Shown one piece after another: positions 45,939 to 55,288 of a stretch of 64,000 nucleotides of DNA; position 1 is the first letter of the stretch, and the number at the start of each line of letters is the position of its first letter. Source of the DNA: Erwinia billingiae Eb661 (GTDB lineage: Bacteria > Pseudomonadota > Gammaproteobacteria > Enterobacterales > Enterobacteriaceae); contig NC_014306.1 in the NCBI RefSeq assembly GCF_000196615.1, positions 2,294,001 through 2,358,000 of the forward strand. Direction: 5' to 3'. The notes below the pieces were generated by a model, which ran no database searches, had not been told where the DNA came from, and saw nothing but the letters and a program-made list of their open reading frames with translations. A program made the position numbers and the translations under genes.

Positions 45939-47351
45939 ATGTCATCGCAACGTGAAATTCGCCTGAACGCTTTTGATATGAACTGTGTCGGTCACCAGTC
46001 TCCCGGCCTGTGGGCGCACCCGCGCGACCGCTCGTGGGAATATAAGGATCTGGCCTACTGGACCGATTTGGCCCGCCTGCTGGAAAGAGGCAAGTTCGAC
46101 GGACTGTTTATTGCCGACGTGCTGGGGGTGTATGACGTGCTGGACGGCAACAACCATGCCGCGATCCGCAACGCGACCCAGGTACCGGTTAACGATCCGC
46201 TGGCGCTGATCACCCCAATGGCGTTAGTCACCGAACACCTTGGTTTTGGCCTGACCGCCTCGCTCTCCTTCGAGCATCCTTACCCGTTTGCCCGCCGTAT
46301 TTCCACGCTGGATCACCTGACCAAAGGTCGCATCGGCTGGAACATCGTCACCTCGTATCTGGAAAGCGGGGCAAAGAATATCGGTCATCAGAGCCAGACC
46401 GATCACGATGCGCGTTATGACTATGCCGACGAATATCTGCAGGTGGTGTACAAGCTGCTGGAAGGCAGCTGGGAAGACGATGCGGTGGTACGCGACCGCG
46501 TGCGCGGCATCTTCAGCGATCCGACAAAAATCCACCCGATTAACCATCAGGGCACCTTCTTCCAGGTGCCGGGCATTCACCTGTGCGAACCGTCGCCGCA
46601 GCGCACGCCGGTGCTGTATCAGGCCGGAGCCTCCAGCCGGGGCAAGCAGTTTGCTGCTGAGCATGCCGAGTGCGTGTTTGTTGCCGCGCCATCAAAAGTG
46701 CTGCTGAAGAAAACCGTGGCGGATATTCGCCGTCGCGCGGCGGAGGCCGGCCGCGATCCGCGCAGTATCCTGATTTTTAACCTGCAAACGGTGATCGTCG
46801 GTGAAACCGACCAGGCAGCGCAGGCGAAGTGGGAAGAGTACAAAAAATACGTCAGCTATGAGGGCGCGCTGGCGCTGATCTCCGGCTGGACCGGGATCGA
46901 TTTTGGCCAGTATCAGCCGGACCAGGTACTTAAACACCTGCACACCAACGCCATCCAGTCGGCGGTGGAAACCTTCTCCACCGCCGATCCGGATCGTCAG
47001 TGGACGGTGCAGGCGCTGGCCGACTGGGTGGGGATTGGTGGTTTTGGCCCGCTGCTGGTGGGCAGTGCAGAAACCGTCGCCGACGAGCTGCAAAGCTGGG
47101 TGGAAGAGACCGATGTCGATGGCTTTAACCTCGCCTACGCCGTCACTCACGAAACCTTCACCGATGTGGTGGAGTTGCTGATCCCGGAGCTGCAAAAACG
47201 CGGCGTCTACAAGAAGGACTATCAGCCGGGCACCCTGCGCGAAAAACTGTTTGGCCAGGGCGACCGTCTTGCAGCGCCGCATCCTGGCGTGGGCTATCGC
47301 CGCGTGTCGGGCGACGTGCCGCAGCCGGAGAGTGAGGTGCTCAATGATTGA
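45939..47351 (+). CDS. NtaA/SnaA/DszA-family FMN monooxygenase (1)
   Basis: 470-aa LLM-class monooxygenase of the nitrilotriacetate/pristinamycin/dibenzothiophene-sulfone branch. Hallmarks are LNAFDMNCVGHQSPGLWAHP, the FSTLDHLT-like RRISTLDHLTKGRIGWNIVTS and SPQRTPVLYQAGASSRG. Relatives in B. subtilis (YtnJ/CmoJ, YxeK) cleave C-S bonds of N-acetyl-S-substituted cysteines. The frame opens at 45768, but GGAG at 45929-45932 fits ATG 45939. Its stop overlaps the MetN-type ATPase by 8 nt, tying this enzyme to that importer. Confidence 0.87.
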   Translation: MSSQREIRLNAFDMNCVGHQSPGLWAHPRDRSWEYKDLAYWTDLARLLERGKFDGLFIADVLGVYDVLDGNNHAAIRNATQVPVNDPLALITPMALVTEHLGFGLTASLSFEHPYPFARRISTLDHLTKGRIGWNIVTSYLESGAKNIGHQSQTDHDARYDYADEYLQVVYKLLEGSWEDDAVVRDRVRGIFSDPTKIHPINHQGTFFQVPGIHLCEPSPQRTPVLYQAGASSRGKQFAAEHAECVFVAAPSKVLLKKTVADIRRRAAEAGRDPRSILIFNLQTVIVGETDQAAQAKWEEYKKYVSYEGALALISGWTGIDFGQYQPDQVLKHLHTNAIQSAVETFSTADPDRQWTVQALADWVGIGGFGPLLVGSAETVADELQSWVEETDVDGFNLAYAVTHETFTDVVELLIPELQKRGVYKKDYQPGTLREKLFGQGDRLAAPHPGVGYRRVSGDVPQPESEVLND

Positions 47352-48360
47352 AATCTCTGAGCTGAAAAAACACTATCCCGCGCCGGGCCGGAAAACGGTG
47401 GAGGTGTTGAAAGGCATCTCGCTGACCGTGCCGCCGGCGTCGATCACCGCCGTGGTCGGCCCGAGCGGCGCGGGAAAATCCACGCTAGCGAAGTGCATCA
47501 GCCTGCTGGAAAAACCCTCGTCGGGCAGCATCCGGGTCAATGGCGAGGATCTGTCGCAGCTGTCGGGTGACGCGCTGCGCGCCAAACGCCGGGCCATTGG
47601 CACCGTGTTTCAGTCGTCAGCGCTGTTGCAGCGTAAAACCGCCTGGGAAAACATCGCGCTGCCGCTGGAGTGGCTCGGCGTGGTGCCCGGTGAAATCAAA
47701 CGCCACGTCGGGCAGCTGCTGGACAGCGTCGGCCTGAGCGATAAAGCCAACGCCTTTCCGGCGCAGCTGTCCGGCGGCCAGCGCCAGCGTGTCGGGATTG
47801 CCCGCGCGCTGGCGCTGAAACCGTCGGTGCTGCTGGCCGATGAAGCCACCTCGGGGCTGGATCCGCAGGCCACCAGTTCAATCCTCGCATTGCTGAAACA
47901 GCTGCGCGATCGCTTTGGTCTGTCGATTATTTTGATCACCCATGAAATGGACGTGGTGCGCAGGGCGGCGGATGCGGTGGCCGAAATCAGCGACGGACGG
48001 CTGGTGCAACAGGGCACCCTGAGCGATCTGCTCTCCAGCCCGCAGTCGAGCCTGGGACAACGGCTGTTTCCGCTACAGCCGCTGGAGGCGTCGGGGGATA
48101 TTCTGCTGCAGCTGACCTATGGCGATCGCCCCCTAGCCACCGACTGGATCAGCCAGCTTAGCCAGCAATATCAGCTGCACATCGATCTGCTGGCGGCACA
48201 CGTTGAGCAGGTGGGCGAGCGGCTGGCAGGGCGGATGCGCATCGCCGTGCGCTTTGGCGCGCAGCGGCCCCGCCATCAGGTGCTGATCCAGCAGCTTTAT
48301 CAACTGGGTATCAATGCCGAAATTCTCGATCTCCAGCCCGCATTGCAGGAGGCCGGATGA
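47344..48360 (+). CDS. MetN-type ABC ATPase (second set)
   Basis: 338-aa ATPase, Walker A GPSGAGKST, signature [12 protein letters not shown], Walker B VLLADEATSGLD, with a C-terminal NIL-like domain (after about 250) that is weaker than in the copy at 36270. The ATG at 47344 overlaps the monooxygenase stop. It is coupled to the permease at 48357. The pairing with an NtaA-type enzyme suggests import of an organosulfur substrate rather than methionine. Confidence 0.86.
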   Translation: MIEISELKKHYPAPGRKTVEVLKGISLTVPPASITAVVGPSGAGKSTLAKCISLLEKPSSGSIRVNGEDLSQLSGDALRAKRRAIGTVFQSSALLQRKTAWENIALPLEWLGVVPGEIKRHVGQLLDSVGLSDKANAFPAQLSGGQRQRVGIARALALKPSVLLADEATSGLDPQATSSILALLKQLRDRFGLSIILITHEMDVVRRAADAVAEISDGRLVQQGTLSDLLSSPQSSLGQRLFPLQPLEASGDILLQLTYGDRPLATDWISQLSQQYQLHIDLLAAHVEQVGERLAGRMRIAVRFGAQRPRHQVLIQQLYQLGINAEILDLQPALQEAG

Positions 48361-49052
48361 AACCCGCAGACGTAATGAGTCATGACACCCCGTGGCGCGA
48401 TATCCACACCCTGATGCTGCCGGCCTACGGCGAAACCTGGCTGATGGTCGGCATCGTGATGCTGTTTGTGGTCACCTTCGGCGGCCTGTTGGGCATCGTG
48501 CTGTTTAACACCTCAAAGCGCGGATTGTTTCCGCATGTGGCAATGAACCGTAGCCTGAGCTGGATAGTGAACATGGGACGCTCACTGCCGTTTCTGGTGC
48601 TGATGGCGGCGATCATTCCGTTCACCTTCTGGCTGACGGGTACCACCATCGGCATCCCTGCGGCGGTGATCCCAATGATTGTTGCCGGTACGCCGTTCTT
48701 TGCCCGGCTGGTGGAAACGGCGCTGCGCGAGCTGCCGGCTGACGTCACCGCCGTGGGGCTGGTCTCCGGCGGGTCGACCTGGCAAATCATCCGCCGGGCG
48801 CAGGTCAGCGAAGCCTTGCCCGCCATCGTTGCGGCTATCGTGCTTAACCTGATCTCGATGATTGAGTACTCGGCGATTGCCGGCACCATCGGCGCAGGCG
48901 GTATCGGTTATCTGGCGGTGGTCTACGGCTATCAGCGCTTCGACAACCACATCATGATCGCCACCATTCTGGTGCTTATTGCCACCATTCAACTGATTCA
49001 GTTTACTGGCGACCGCCTGGTTGCCGCACTTCAACCTTCTCAGGGATCCTGA
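48357..49052 (+). CDS. MetI-type ABC permease (second set)
   Basis: 231-aa permease with five hydrophobic segments and EAA loop ARLVETALRELPADVTAVGLVSG, ending GGIGYLAVVYGYQRFD like MetI. Its ATG overlaps the ATPase stop (ATGA), and the binding-protein gene follows after 2 bp. Membrane partner of the ATPase at 47344. Confidence 0.88.
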   Translation: MKPADVMSHDTPWRDIHTLMLPAYGETWLMVGIVMLFVVTFGGLLGIVLFNTSKRGLFPHVAMNRSLSWIVNMGRSLPFLVLMAAIIPFTFWLTGTTIGIPAAVIPMIVAGTPFFARLVETALRELPADVTAVGLVSGGSTWQIIRRAQVSEALPAIVAAIVLNLISMIEYSAIAGTIGAGGIGYLAVVYGYQRFDNHIMIATILVLIATIQLIQFTGDRLVAALQPSQGS

Positions 49053-49054
49053 CC

Positions 49055-49930
49055 ATGTCGCAGCACCAGTTTGAAATCAGAAAAAAGAAAAAATGGCCGG
49101 GCGTTGTCGCCGTGGTGGTAGTGATTGTCGTGGCGGGCGTGGCCTGGCATCTGCTGGCGAAAAAGAGTGACGCCGTCACCTTTACCGACACGCTGAAGGT
49201 CCATTTTGAACCGGCGATGGCCGGCGAAGAGCGCATTATCCAGTACGTCGGTCAGCATATCGCGCCGGATTATGGCATCAAGCTGGAAGCGGTGGGCTTG
49301 CAGGATCCGGTGCAGGCAGACCGCACGGTGGCCGACGGCCAGTATGCCGCCACCGTCTATCAGCATCAGTGGTGGTTAAAGCAGGTGGTCGACGCCAACA
49401 AGTTTGCTTTAACCCCGGCGCTGCCGATTTTCCAGTGGGCATTTGGCATCTACTCCGATCGCTATACCTCGATTAAGGATTTACCGGAAGGCGCGGAAAT
49501 TGTGGTGCCCAATGACGGTGCCAATCAGGGCCAGGCGCTGTGGTTATTGCAACGCATCGGGCTGATTGGTCTGGATCCGACGGTGGAGCCGCGAATGGCG
49601 CAGCTTAAGGATATCAAAACCAACCCGCATAATTTCAAGTTCAAGGAGCTGGACCTGTTAACCATGCCGCGCGCATTGAACTCGGTGGATGCGGCGATTG
49701 GCTACGTGTCCCAGTTTGACGCCGGCAAAGTTCCGCGTGAGAAAGGGATCCTTTTCCCGCCCGCGCCGAAAACCTTTGCCTCGCAGCTGGTGATTGGCAC
49801 GCCGTATCTGGACGACGAGAACATCGTCAAGCTGAAGAAGGCCTTTGCCGACCCACGCTTGCAGCAGTGGCTGAAAGAGACCAATGACCCGTTAGTGAAA
49901 GGTGTGCTGGTGCCTGTTTCGGCAGAATAA
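49055..49930 (+). CDS. MetQ/NlpA-type binding protein with N-terminal membrane anchor
   Basis: 291-aa NlpA-family binding protein. Instead of a lipoprotein signal it opens with a basic stretch (RKKKK, 9-13) and a Val-rich helix (about 16-33, GVVAVVVVIVVAGVAWHLL) with no cysteine, so it is likely anchored by an uncleaved helix. The core then shows DTLKVHFEPAMAGEERIIQYV and QYAATVYQHQWWLKQVV, divergent from MetQ. It ends the importer; the terminator is at 49955. Confidence 0.85.
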   Translation: MSQHQFEIRKKKKWPGVVAVVVVIVVAGVAWHLLAKKSDAVTFTDTLKVHFEPAMAGEERIIQYVGQHIAPDYGIKLEAVGLQDPVQADRTVADGQYAATVYQHQWWLKQVVDANKFALTPALPIFQWAFGIYSDRYTSIKDLPEGAEIVVPNDGANQGQALWLLQRIGLIGLDPTVEPRMAQLKDIKTNPHNFKFKELDLLTMPRALNSVDAAIGYVSQFDAGKVPREKGILFPPAPKTFASQLVIGTPYLDDENIVKLKKAFADPRLQQWLKETNDPLVKGVLVPVSAE

Positions 49931-49954
49931 TCGCGCGCGTTTTAACCCTGAATC

Positions 49955-49985
49955 ACCGGATAGGCCTTTGGCTTTTCCGGTTTTT
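49955..49985 (+). terminator. Terminator after the second MetNIQ-type set
   Basis: ACCGGA-T-AGGCC and GGCTT-T-TCCGGT pair around a TTT loop (one G-U in the RNA), followed by TTTTC. Confidence 0.82.
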
Positions 49986-50117
49986 CTGCTTGTCAAAAAA
50001 ACATGAATATCTTATTGATTTTTATGGTTTTATAATGATTATTTGTTGTTTGTCCCCGCCGCAAGATCCTTCTATAAACAGCTCATCACCCGCGAATAAT
50101 AAAATGATGAGGCCAGT

Positions 50118-51581
50118 ATGAGCACGATTAATCTTGAGGGCGAACGGATACTCCCGCCGCCGCATTCAACACCGATAAGCTCTGTCAGTGACGTGGCAAA
50201 CGTCATTAACAGCAGCAGCAGTAAAAACAGCTACGCCCGCTGGATCGTGTTTCTGGCACTGGGCGGCGTCTTCCTCGATGCCTACGATCTGACCACGCTG
50301 TCCTACGGGATTGATGACGTGGTGAAAGAGTTCGGGCTGACGCCAACCCTGACCGGGCTGGTGACCTCGTCGATCATGATCGGCACCATCGTCGGCAACC
50401 TGGTCGGCGGCTGGCTGACCGATAAGTACGGCCGCTACTCGGTATTTATGGCCGACATGCTGTTTTTTGTGGTGTCGGCGATCGCTGCTGGCCTGGCACC
50501 GAACGTCTGGGTGCTGATCGGCGCGCGTTTCCTGATGGGCGTCGGCGTCGGGATTGATTTGCCGGTGGCGATGGCCTACCTGGCGGAATTCTCTAAATTC
50601 ACCGGCAAGGGCAATAAAGCCTCGCGGCTGGCAGCCTGGTGCCCGATGTGGTACGCCGCGTCCTCGGCCTGTTTCTTTATCATTTTTGCCCTCTATTTCC
50701 TGCTGCCGAAAGAGCATCTGGACTGGCTGTGGCGCGCATCGCTGCTGTTTGGCGCGGTGCCTGCGCTGCTGATCATCGCCGTGCGCAGCAAGTTTATGAA
50801 TGAATCGCCGCTGTGGGCGGCCAATCAGGGCGATCTGAGTGGTGCGGTGCGCATCCTGCGCGATTCCTACGGCATCGTTGCCCACGAAGCTGAGCCAGAA
50901 AAGCCGGCGATTGAGAAAAAAGCGCCGCCTAAGGTCAGCTTCCGCGTGCTGTTCCAGAAACCCTATCTGGAGCGCACCGTGGTGACCGCGGTGATGAACG
51001 TCTGTATCTCGTTTGAATACACCGCGATTGCCTTCTTCCTGCCGTCGATTCTGGCGCAGTTCCTGGGCGCCGGCGTGTTTGAAACCATCTCCGCCTCACT
51101 TGGCCTTAACGCGCTGTTTGCCTTTACCGGCGGCCTGTTGGGCATGCGCCTGGCGTGGAAATTCCCGTCACGGCATGTGGCGATCGCCGGCTTTGCGCTG
51201 CAGTTTATTGCGCTGATTTCGCTGGCGCTGGTCGGCCATCCTGAAGCGACCGCCGGGGTGGTGTTTGCCATGCTGATGCTGGGTCTGTGGCTGTTCGCCG
51301 AAGGTTTTGGCCCTGGCGCGCAGATGATGATCTATCCGGCGCTCTCTTATCCTACCCATATTCGCGCCACCGGCGTCGGCTTTGGCCGCTCGCTGTCAGG
51401 CATTGGCAGCGCGCTGGCGCTGTTTATCCTGCCGATCCTGCAGGCGGCGTACGGCACCAATATGTTCTGGATTGTCTCGCTGGCCGCCATTATCCCGATT
51501 TTCTTCCTGCTGATTATTCGCTTCGAACCGACCCGTCAGGACATTGACACCGAACACGAAACTGGAGAACACCATGTCTGA
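50118..51581 (+). CDS. MFS permease, sugar/aromatic-acid porter type
   Basis: 487-aa 12-helix transporter with the motif A loop GGWLTDKYGRYS and an extended cytosolic middle (SEPEKPAIEKKAPPK region). Similar to the metabolite:H+ symporter group (aromatic acid, phosphate, sialic/sugar porters). The first 37 residues form a Ser-rich cytosolic tail (NSSSSKNSY). It overlaps the next gene, an acyl-CoA-dehydrogenase-fold monooxygenase, by 8 nt, so likely imports that enzyme's substrate. An AT-rich stretch with TATAAT at 50031-50036 precedes it. Confidence 0.82.
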   Translation: MSTINLEGERILPPPHSTPISSVSDVANVINSSSSKNSYARWIVFLALGGVFLDAYDLTTLSYGIDDVVKEFGLTPTLTGLVTSSIMIGTIVGNLVGGWLTDKYGRYSVFMADMLFFVVSAIAAGLAPNVWVLIGARFLMGVGVGIDLPVAMAYLAEFSKFTGKGNKASRLAAWCPMWYAASSACFFIIFALYFLLPKEHLDWLWRASLLFGAVPALLIIAVRSKFMNESPLWAANQGDLSGAVRILRDSYGIVAHEAEPEKPAIEKKAPPKVSFRVLFQKPYLERTVVTAVMNVCISFEYTAIAFFLPSILAQFLGAGVFETISASLGLNALFAFTGGLLGMRLAWKFPSRHVAIAGFALQFIALISLALVGHPEATAGVVFAMLMLGLWLFAEGFGPGAQMMIYPALSYPTHIRATGVGFGRSLSGIGSALALFILPILQAAYGTNMFWIVSLAAIIPIFFLLIIRFEPTRQDIDTEHETGEHHV

Positions 51582-52785
51582 AGTCACTTACCCAGATTAC
51601 GAAATTCTGGCCGCCCGATTCCGCCCGATCTTCAACCAGATTGCCGAAGGCGCGGTCGCGCGGGAACATCAACGGACGCTGGCCGATGAGCCGATCCGCT
51701 GGCTGAAGCAGGCCGGATTCGGCACCCTGCGCATCCCGGTCGATCAGGGCGGATTGGGTGCCAGCCTGCCGCAGCTGTTCCAGTTGCTGACTGAACTGGC
51801 CGAAGCCGACTCCAACCTGCCGCAGGCGCTGCGCGCCCATTTTGCCTTTGTCGAAGATCGCCTGAATCAGCCCGACAGTGAAGGGCGTCGCCAGTGGTTC
51901 AGCCGGTTTGCCGACGGTGAACTGGTCGGCAGCGGCTGGAGCGAAATCGGCAACCTGAAGCTGGGCGAAATCAAAACCCGGGTGTCGCCGGGCGAAAACG
52001 GCTGGCGGTTGAACGGCGAGAAGTTTTACAGCACCGGCACGCTGTACGCCGACTGGATCGATGTCTTTGCGAAGCGCACCGACAACGACCGCGATGTGAT
52101 TGCGCTGGTCAGTACCCATCAACCGGCGGTACAGCGCGACGATGACTGGGATGGCTTTGGTCAGCGCCTGACCGGCAGCGGCACCACGCGCTTCAACGAG
52201 GCGGAGGTGGAGCAGGCGCACGTCTATGACTTCAGCGAACGCTTCCGCTATCAGACCGCGTTTTACCAGCACGTATTGCTGGCGACGCTGGCCGGCATTG
52301 GCCGCGCCGTCAGCCGCGATGCTGCGCAGGGCGTGGCGGCGCGTAAGCGTATCTACAGCCACGGCAACGCGCCGCTGGTGAAGCAGGATGTGCAGGTGCT
52401 GCAGGTGGTCGGACAAATCGACAGCTGGGCATGGGCGGTGGAGTCCGCCGTGCAGCGCGCCGGCCATTCGCTGCAACGGGCGTTTGACGTCGAGCATCAG
52501 GGCGGCAGCGAAGAGGCGATCCAGCAGGCCAACGTGCAGGCGGAGCTGGAAGCTGCCAAAGCGCAGGTGATTGCCACCGAGCTGATCCCGCGTGCCGCCA
52601 CCGAACTGTTTAACGCGCTGGGCGCATCGGACACCCGCGTCAGCAAGGCGCTGGATCGTCACTGGCGTAACGCGCGCACCGTGGCGTCACACAACCCGGT
52701 GATTTACAAAATCCGCAACGTCGGCGACTGGGCGGTTAATGGCCGCGAACCGACGTTTATCTGGCAGATTGGCAATGGGGAATAG
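51574..52785 (+). CDS. Acyl-CoA-dehydrogenase-fold flavin monooxygenase (SfnB/DszC type)
   Basis: 403-aa protein of the acyl-CoA dehydrogenase superfamily. Relatives such as SfnB and DszC are FMNH2-dependent oxygenases of organosulfur compounds rather than dehydrogenases. WLKQAGFGTLRIPVDQGGLG, GWSEIGNLKLGEIKTR and WRLNGEKFYSTGTLYADWIDVFA are the flavin-contact blocks. The catalytic glutamate of true acyl-CoA dehydrogenases is not evident. GGAG precedes ATG 51574. The gene lies between the permease and an NtaA-type monooxygenase, 4 bp from its GTG start. Confidence 0.85.
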   Translation: MSEVTYPDYEILAARFRPIFNQIAEGAVAREHQRTLADEPIRWLKQAGFGTLRIPVDQGGLGASLPQLFQLLTELAEADSNLPQALRAHFAFVEDRLNQPDSEGRRQWFSRFADGELVGSGWSEIGNLKLGEIKTRVSPGENGWRLNGEKFYSTGTLYADWIDVFAKRTDNDRDVIALVSTHQPAVQRDDDWDGFGQRLTGSGTTRFNEAEVEQAHVYDFSERFRYQTAFYQHVLLATLAGIGRAVSRDAAQGVAARKRIYSHGNAPLVKQDVQVLQVVGQIDSWAWAVESAVQRAGHSLQRAFDVEHQGGSEEAIQQANVQAELEAAKAQVIATELIPRAATELFNALGASDTRVSKALDRHWRNARTVASHNPVIYKIRNVGDWAVNGREPTFIWQIGNGE

Positions 52786-52789
52786 GGCT

Positions 52790-54163
52790 GTGGACGCGCC
52801 GAAAAAAATCCTGTTAAACGCCTTCAATATGAACTGCGTTGGGCATATTCATCACGGCATGTGGACGCATCCTCAGGATCGTTCCACGGAATTTAACAGC
52901 CTGAGTTACTGGCTGGATCTGGCGAAGATCCTCGAAAAAGGGCTGTTTGACGGGCTGTTTATCGCCGACATTCTCGGCGTGTACGACGTCTATCAGCAGG
53001 GGATCGCCCTGACCGCCAGCGAATCTATCCAGCTGCCGGTCAACGATCCGCTGATGCTGGTGTCGGCAATGGCCAGCGTCACCGAACATCTGGGCTTTGG
53101 TTTGACCGCCAACCTGAGTTACGAAGCGCCGTATCCGTTTGCCCGCCGCTTTTCGACGCTCGATCACCTGACCGCCGGTCGGGTGGGCTGGAATATCGTC
53201 ACCGGTTATCTCGACAGCGCCGCCCGCGCCATGGGGCAGACGCAGCTGTTGGGGCATGACCGTCGCTACGATCAGGCCGATGAGTTCCTCGACGTCAGCT
53301 ATCAGCTGTGGGAAGGCAGCTGGGAAGAGGATGCGGTGCTGGCCGACCGTCAACAGCGGCGCTATGCCGATGCCAGCAAAATTCATCCTGTGCGTCATCA
53401 CGGGGAATTTTATCAGGTTGAGGGTTATCACCTTTCCCAGCCGTCTCCGCAACGCACGCCGCTGCTGTTCCAGGCGGGAAGTTCTGCACGGGGCATCCAG
53501 TTCGCCGCGCGCCATGCGGAGTGCACCTTTGTTAATGGCAGCACGCCACAGGCGATGCGCGCACAGGTGGACAGGCTGCGGCAGGCGGCGAAAGAGGCCG
53601 GCAGGTTGCCGGAGGATCTGAAAATCTTTATGGGCATTTCGGTGATCGTCGCTCCCACCGAACGCGAGGCGCAGGAGAAGCATCAGGAATACCTGCGTTA
53701 TGCCAGCCCGGAGGCGGGCATTGCCCACTTCTCCAGCTCGACCGGCATCGATCTGGCGGCGTTCGACCTTGATGAGCCGATTCAGAGCGGTGCCACCCGG
53801 GCGATCGAGTCGGTCAGCAAAGCCTACAGCGGCTGGACCAAACGTCAGCTGCTGGAGCAGCATGCGTTGGGGGGACGCTACGCGCTGATTGTCGGCGATC
53901 CGCAACAGGTCGCGACCGCGCTGATCGACTGGATCGACCAGGCCGGGATCGACGGCTTTAACCTCACGCGCATCGTTAATCCGCAAAGCTATATCGACTT
54001 TATTGAATTAGTGGTGCCGGAACTGCAACAGCGCGGGCGGTATAAGACCGCTTATCAGCCCGGCTCGCTGCGGAAAAAACTGTTTAATAGCGACAGGCTT
54101 GCCGAACGCCATCCGGCCGCAGCCTGGCGTAAAGGAGGGCGGAATTACCGCAATAATCAGTAA
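52790..54163 (+). CDS. NtaA/SnaA/DszA-family FMN monooxygenase (2)
   Basis: 457-aa LLM monooxygenase close to the one at 45939: LNAFNMNCVGHIHHGMWTHP, FSTLDHLTAGRVGWNIVTG, PSPQRTPLLFQAGSSARG. It appears to start with GTG at 52790 (GGGGA at 52777-52781 gives 8 nt); an ATG at 52775 would overlap the previous gene and lack a ribosome site. It forms a three-gene unit with the MFS permease and the acyl-CoA-dehydrogenase-fold oxygenase, as in DszA/DszC-like sulfur release. Confidence 0.87.
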   Translation: MDAPKKILLNAFNMNCVGHIHHGMWTHPQDRSTEFNSLSYWLDLAKILEKGLFDGLFIADILGVYDVYQQGIALTASESIQLPVNDPLMLVSAMASVTEHLGFGLTANLSYEAPYPFARRFSTLDHLTAGRVGWNIVTGYLDSAARAMGQTQLLGHDRRYDQADEFLDVSYQLWEGSWEEDAVLADRQQRRYADASKIHPVRHHGEFYQVEGYHLSQPSPQRTPLLFQAGSSARGIQFAARHAECTFVNGSTPQAMRAQVDRLRQAAKEAGRLPEDLKIFMGISVIVAPTEREAQEKHQEYLRYASPEAGIAHFSSSTGIDLAAFDLDEPIQSGATRAIESVSKAYSGWTKRQLLEQHALGGRYALIVGDPQQVATALIDWIDQAGIDGFNLTRIVNPQSYIDFIELVVPELQQRGRYKTAYQPGSLRKKLFNSDRLAERHPAAAWRKGGRNYRNNQ

Positions 54164-54195
54164 TCCGTTCTATTGCTAAAACTCGCTCAGGCTTA

Positions 54196-54260
54196 GCTGA
54201 AATTGATCTGAATGGATTAATTTCAGCATGCTAAGTTGAACTCTTATTAATTTCACCAGG
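54196..54260 (+). promoter_or_regulatory. Leader with hairpin and repeated arm before the ribose-type importer
   Basis: GCTGAAATT (54196-54204) pairs perfectly with AATTTCAGC (54219-54227). The sequence ATTAATTTCA occurs again at 54246-54255, directly before the CCAGG ribosome site, where TGAAATT can pair instead. So the same left arm has two partners 30 bp apart. A switch or a double operator is possible. Confidence 0.5.
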
Positions 54261-54265
54261 TACAG

Positions 54266-55288
54266 ATGATGATTAGCCAAAATATAAAAAACAGTGCGGT
54301 TATTAAGTCAGGTTTGCGTGCGTCAGGTTTAGCCTTATTTACCCTGTCGGTATTATTTTCCCTGTCCGCTCAGGCGGCACCGAATGGTGAGGTGCCGTCG
54401 TTGCAGGGAAAACGCATCGGGATCACCGTGGCCGGGACCGATCACTACTGGGACCTGAAAGCCTATCAGGGTCAGGTGGATGAGGTGAAACGCCTTGGCG
54501 GCACGCCAATCGCGCTGGATGGCGGCAGGAAGGAGGCGCAGCAAATCGGCCAAATCCAGACGCTGATTGCGCAAAAGCCGGACGCGATTATCGAAACGCT
54601 CGGCACCGCCTCGGTACTGGAACCCTGGCTGAAAAAAATTCGCGCCGCCGGGATCCCCTTATTTACCGTCGATACCGCCAGTCCGTCGAGTATTAACGTT
54701 ACCACCTCGGATAACTTTTATATTGGCGAGCAGCTGGCGCTGAAAATGGTTAACGATCTGCATGGTGAGGGCAATATTCTGGTATTTAACGGTTTCTATG
54801 GCGTGCCGGTGGTTGCCATGCGTTATGACCAGCTCAAAGCGGTATTAAAATGGTATCCAAAAATTAAAATCATTCAGCCGGAGCTGCGTGATGTGATCCC
54901 CAATACGGTGCAGGATGCCTATGCGCAAATTAGCCAGCTGTTAAATAAATACCCGAAAGGCACGGTGCAGGCGATCTGGGCGGCGTGGGATGTGCCGCAA
55001 ATTGGGGCCACCCAGGCGGTGGATGCCGCCGGGCGGAGCGAGATCAAAACCTACGCCGTTGACGGCAGCCCGGACGTGGTGTCGCTGGTGAAGGATCCGA
55101 AATCCAGCGCCGCGTCGGTCGTGGCGCAGCAACCGTACCTGATCGGCCAGACCGCGGTGCAGAACGTCGCACGCTATCTGGCGGGCGATCGCTCTCTGCC
55201 GCCAGCCACCTACGTACCGGCGCTGGTGGTGACCAAAGAGAATGCCGCTGAGGTGCAGAAAACGCTGGGACAGAGCGATGCAAAATAA
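54266..55288 (+). CDS. Ribose-type ABC substrate-binding protein
   Basis: 340-aa periplasmic binding protein of the Peripla_BP_4/RbsB group. A long signal peptide (20-38, LALFTLSVLFSLSAQA-AP) is followed by the core KRIGITVAGTDHYWDLKAYQGQVDEVKRLGG. Although sugar-like in fold, the operon also carries an LLM monooxygenase, so the ligand may be a sulfur-containing or other non-sugar compound. Two ATGs are adjacent (54266, 54269). It overlaps the ATPase gene by 11 nt. Confidence 0.85.
   Translation: MMISQNIKNSAVIKSGLRASGLALFTLSVLFSLSAQAAPNGEVPSLQGKRIGITVAGTDHYWDLKAYQGQVDEVKRLGGTPIALDGGRKEAQQIGQIQTLIAQKPDAIIETLGTASVLEPWLKKIRAAGIPLFTVDTASPSSINVTTSDNFYIGEQLALKMVNDLHGEGNILVFNGFYGVPVVAMRYDQLKAVLKWYPKIKIIQPELRDVIPNTVQDAYAQISQLLNKYPKGTVQAIWAAWDVPQIGATQAVDAAGRSEIKTYAVDGSPDVVSLVKDPKSSAASVVAQQPYLIGQTAVQNVARYLAGDRSLPPATYVPALVVTKENAAEVQKTLGQSDAK

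Noticed and set aside
54213..54228. Possible sigma-54 promoter, TGGATTAATTTCAGCA, before the ribose-type importer
   Set aside because: GG-N10-GC spacing is right, but the CAC after TGG and the TT before GC are missing, and the bases are explained by the hairpin and direct repeat.
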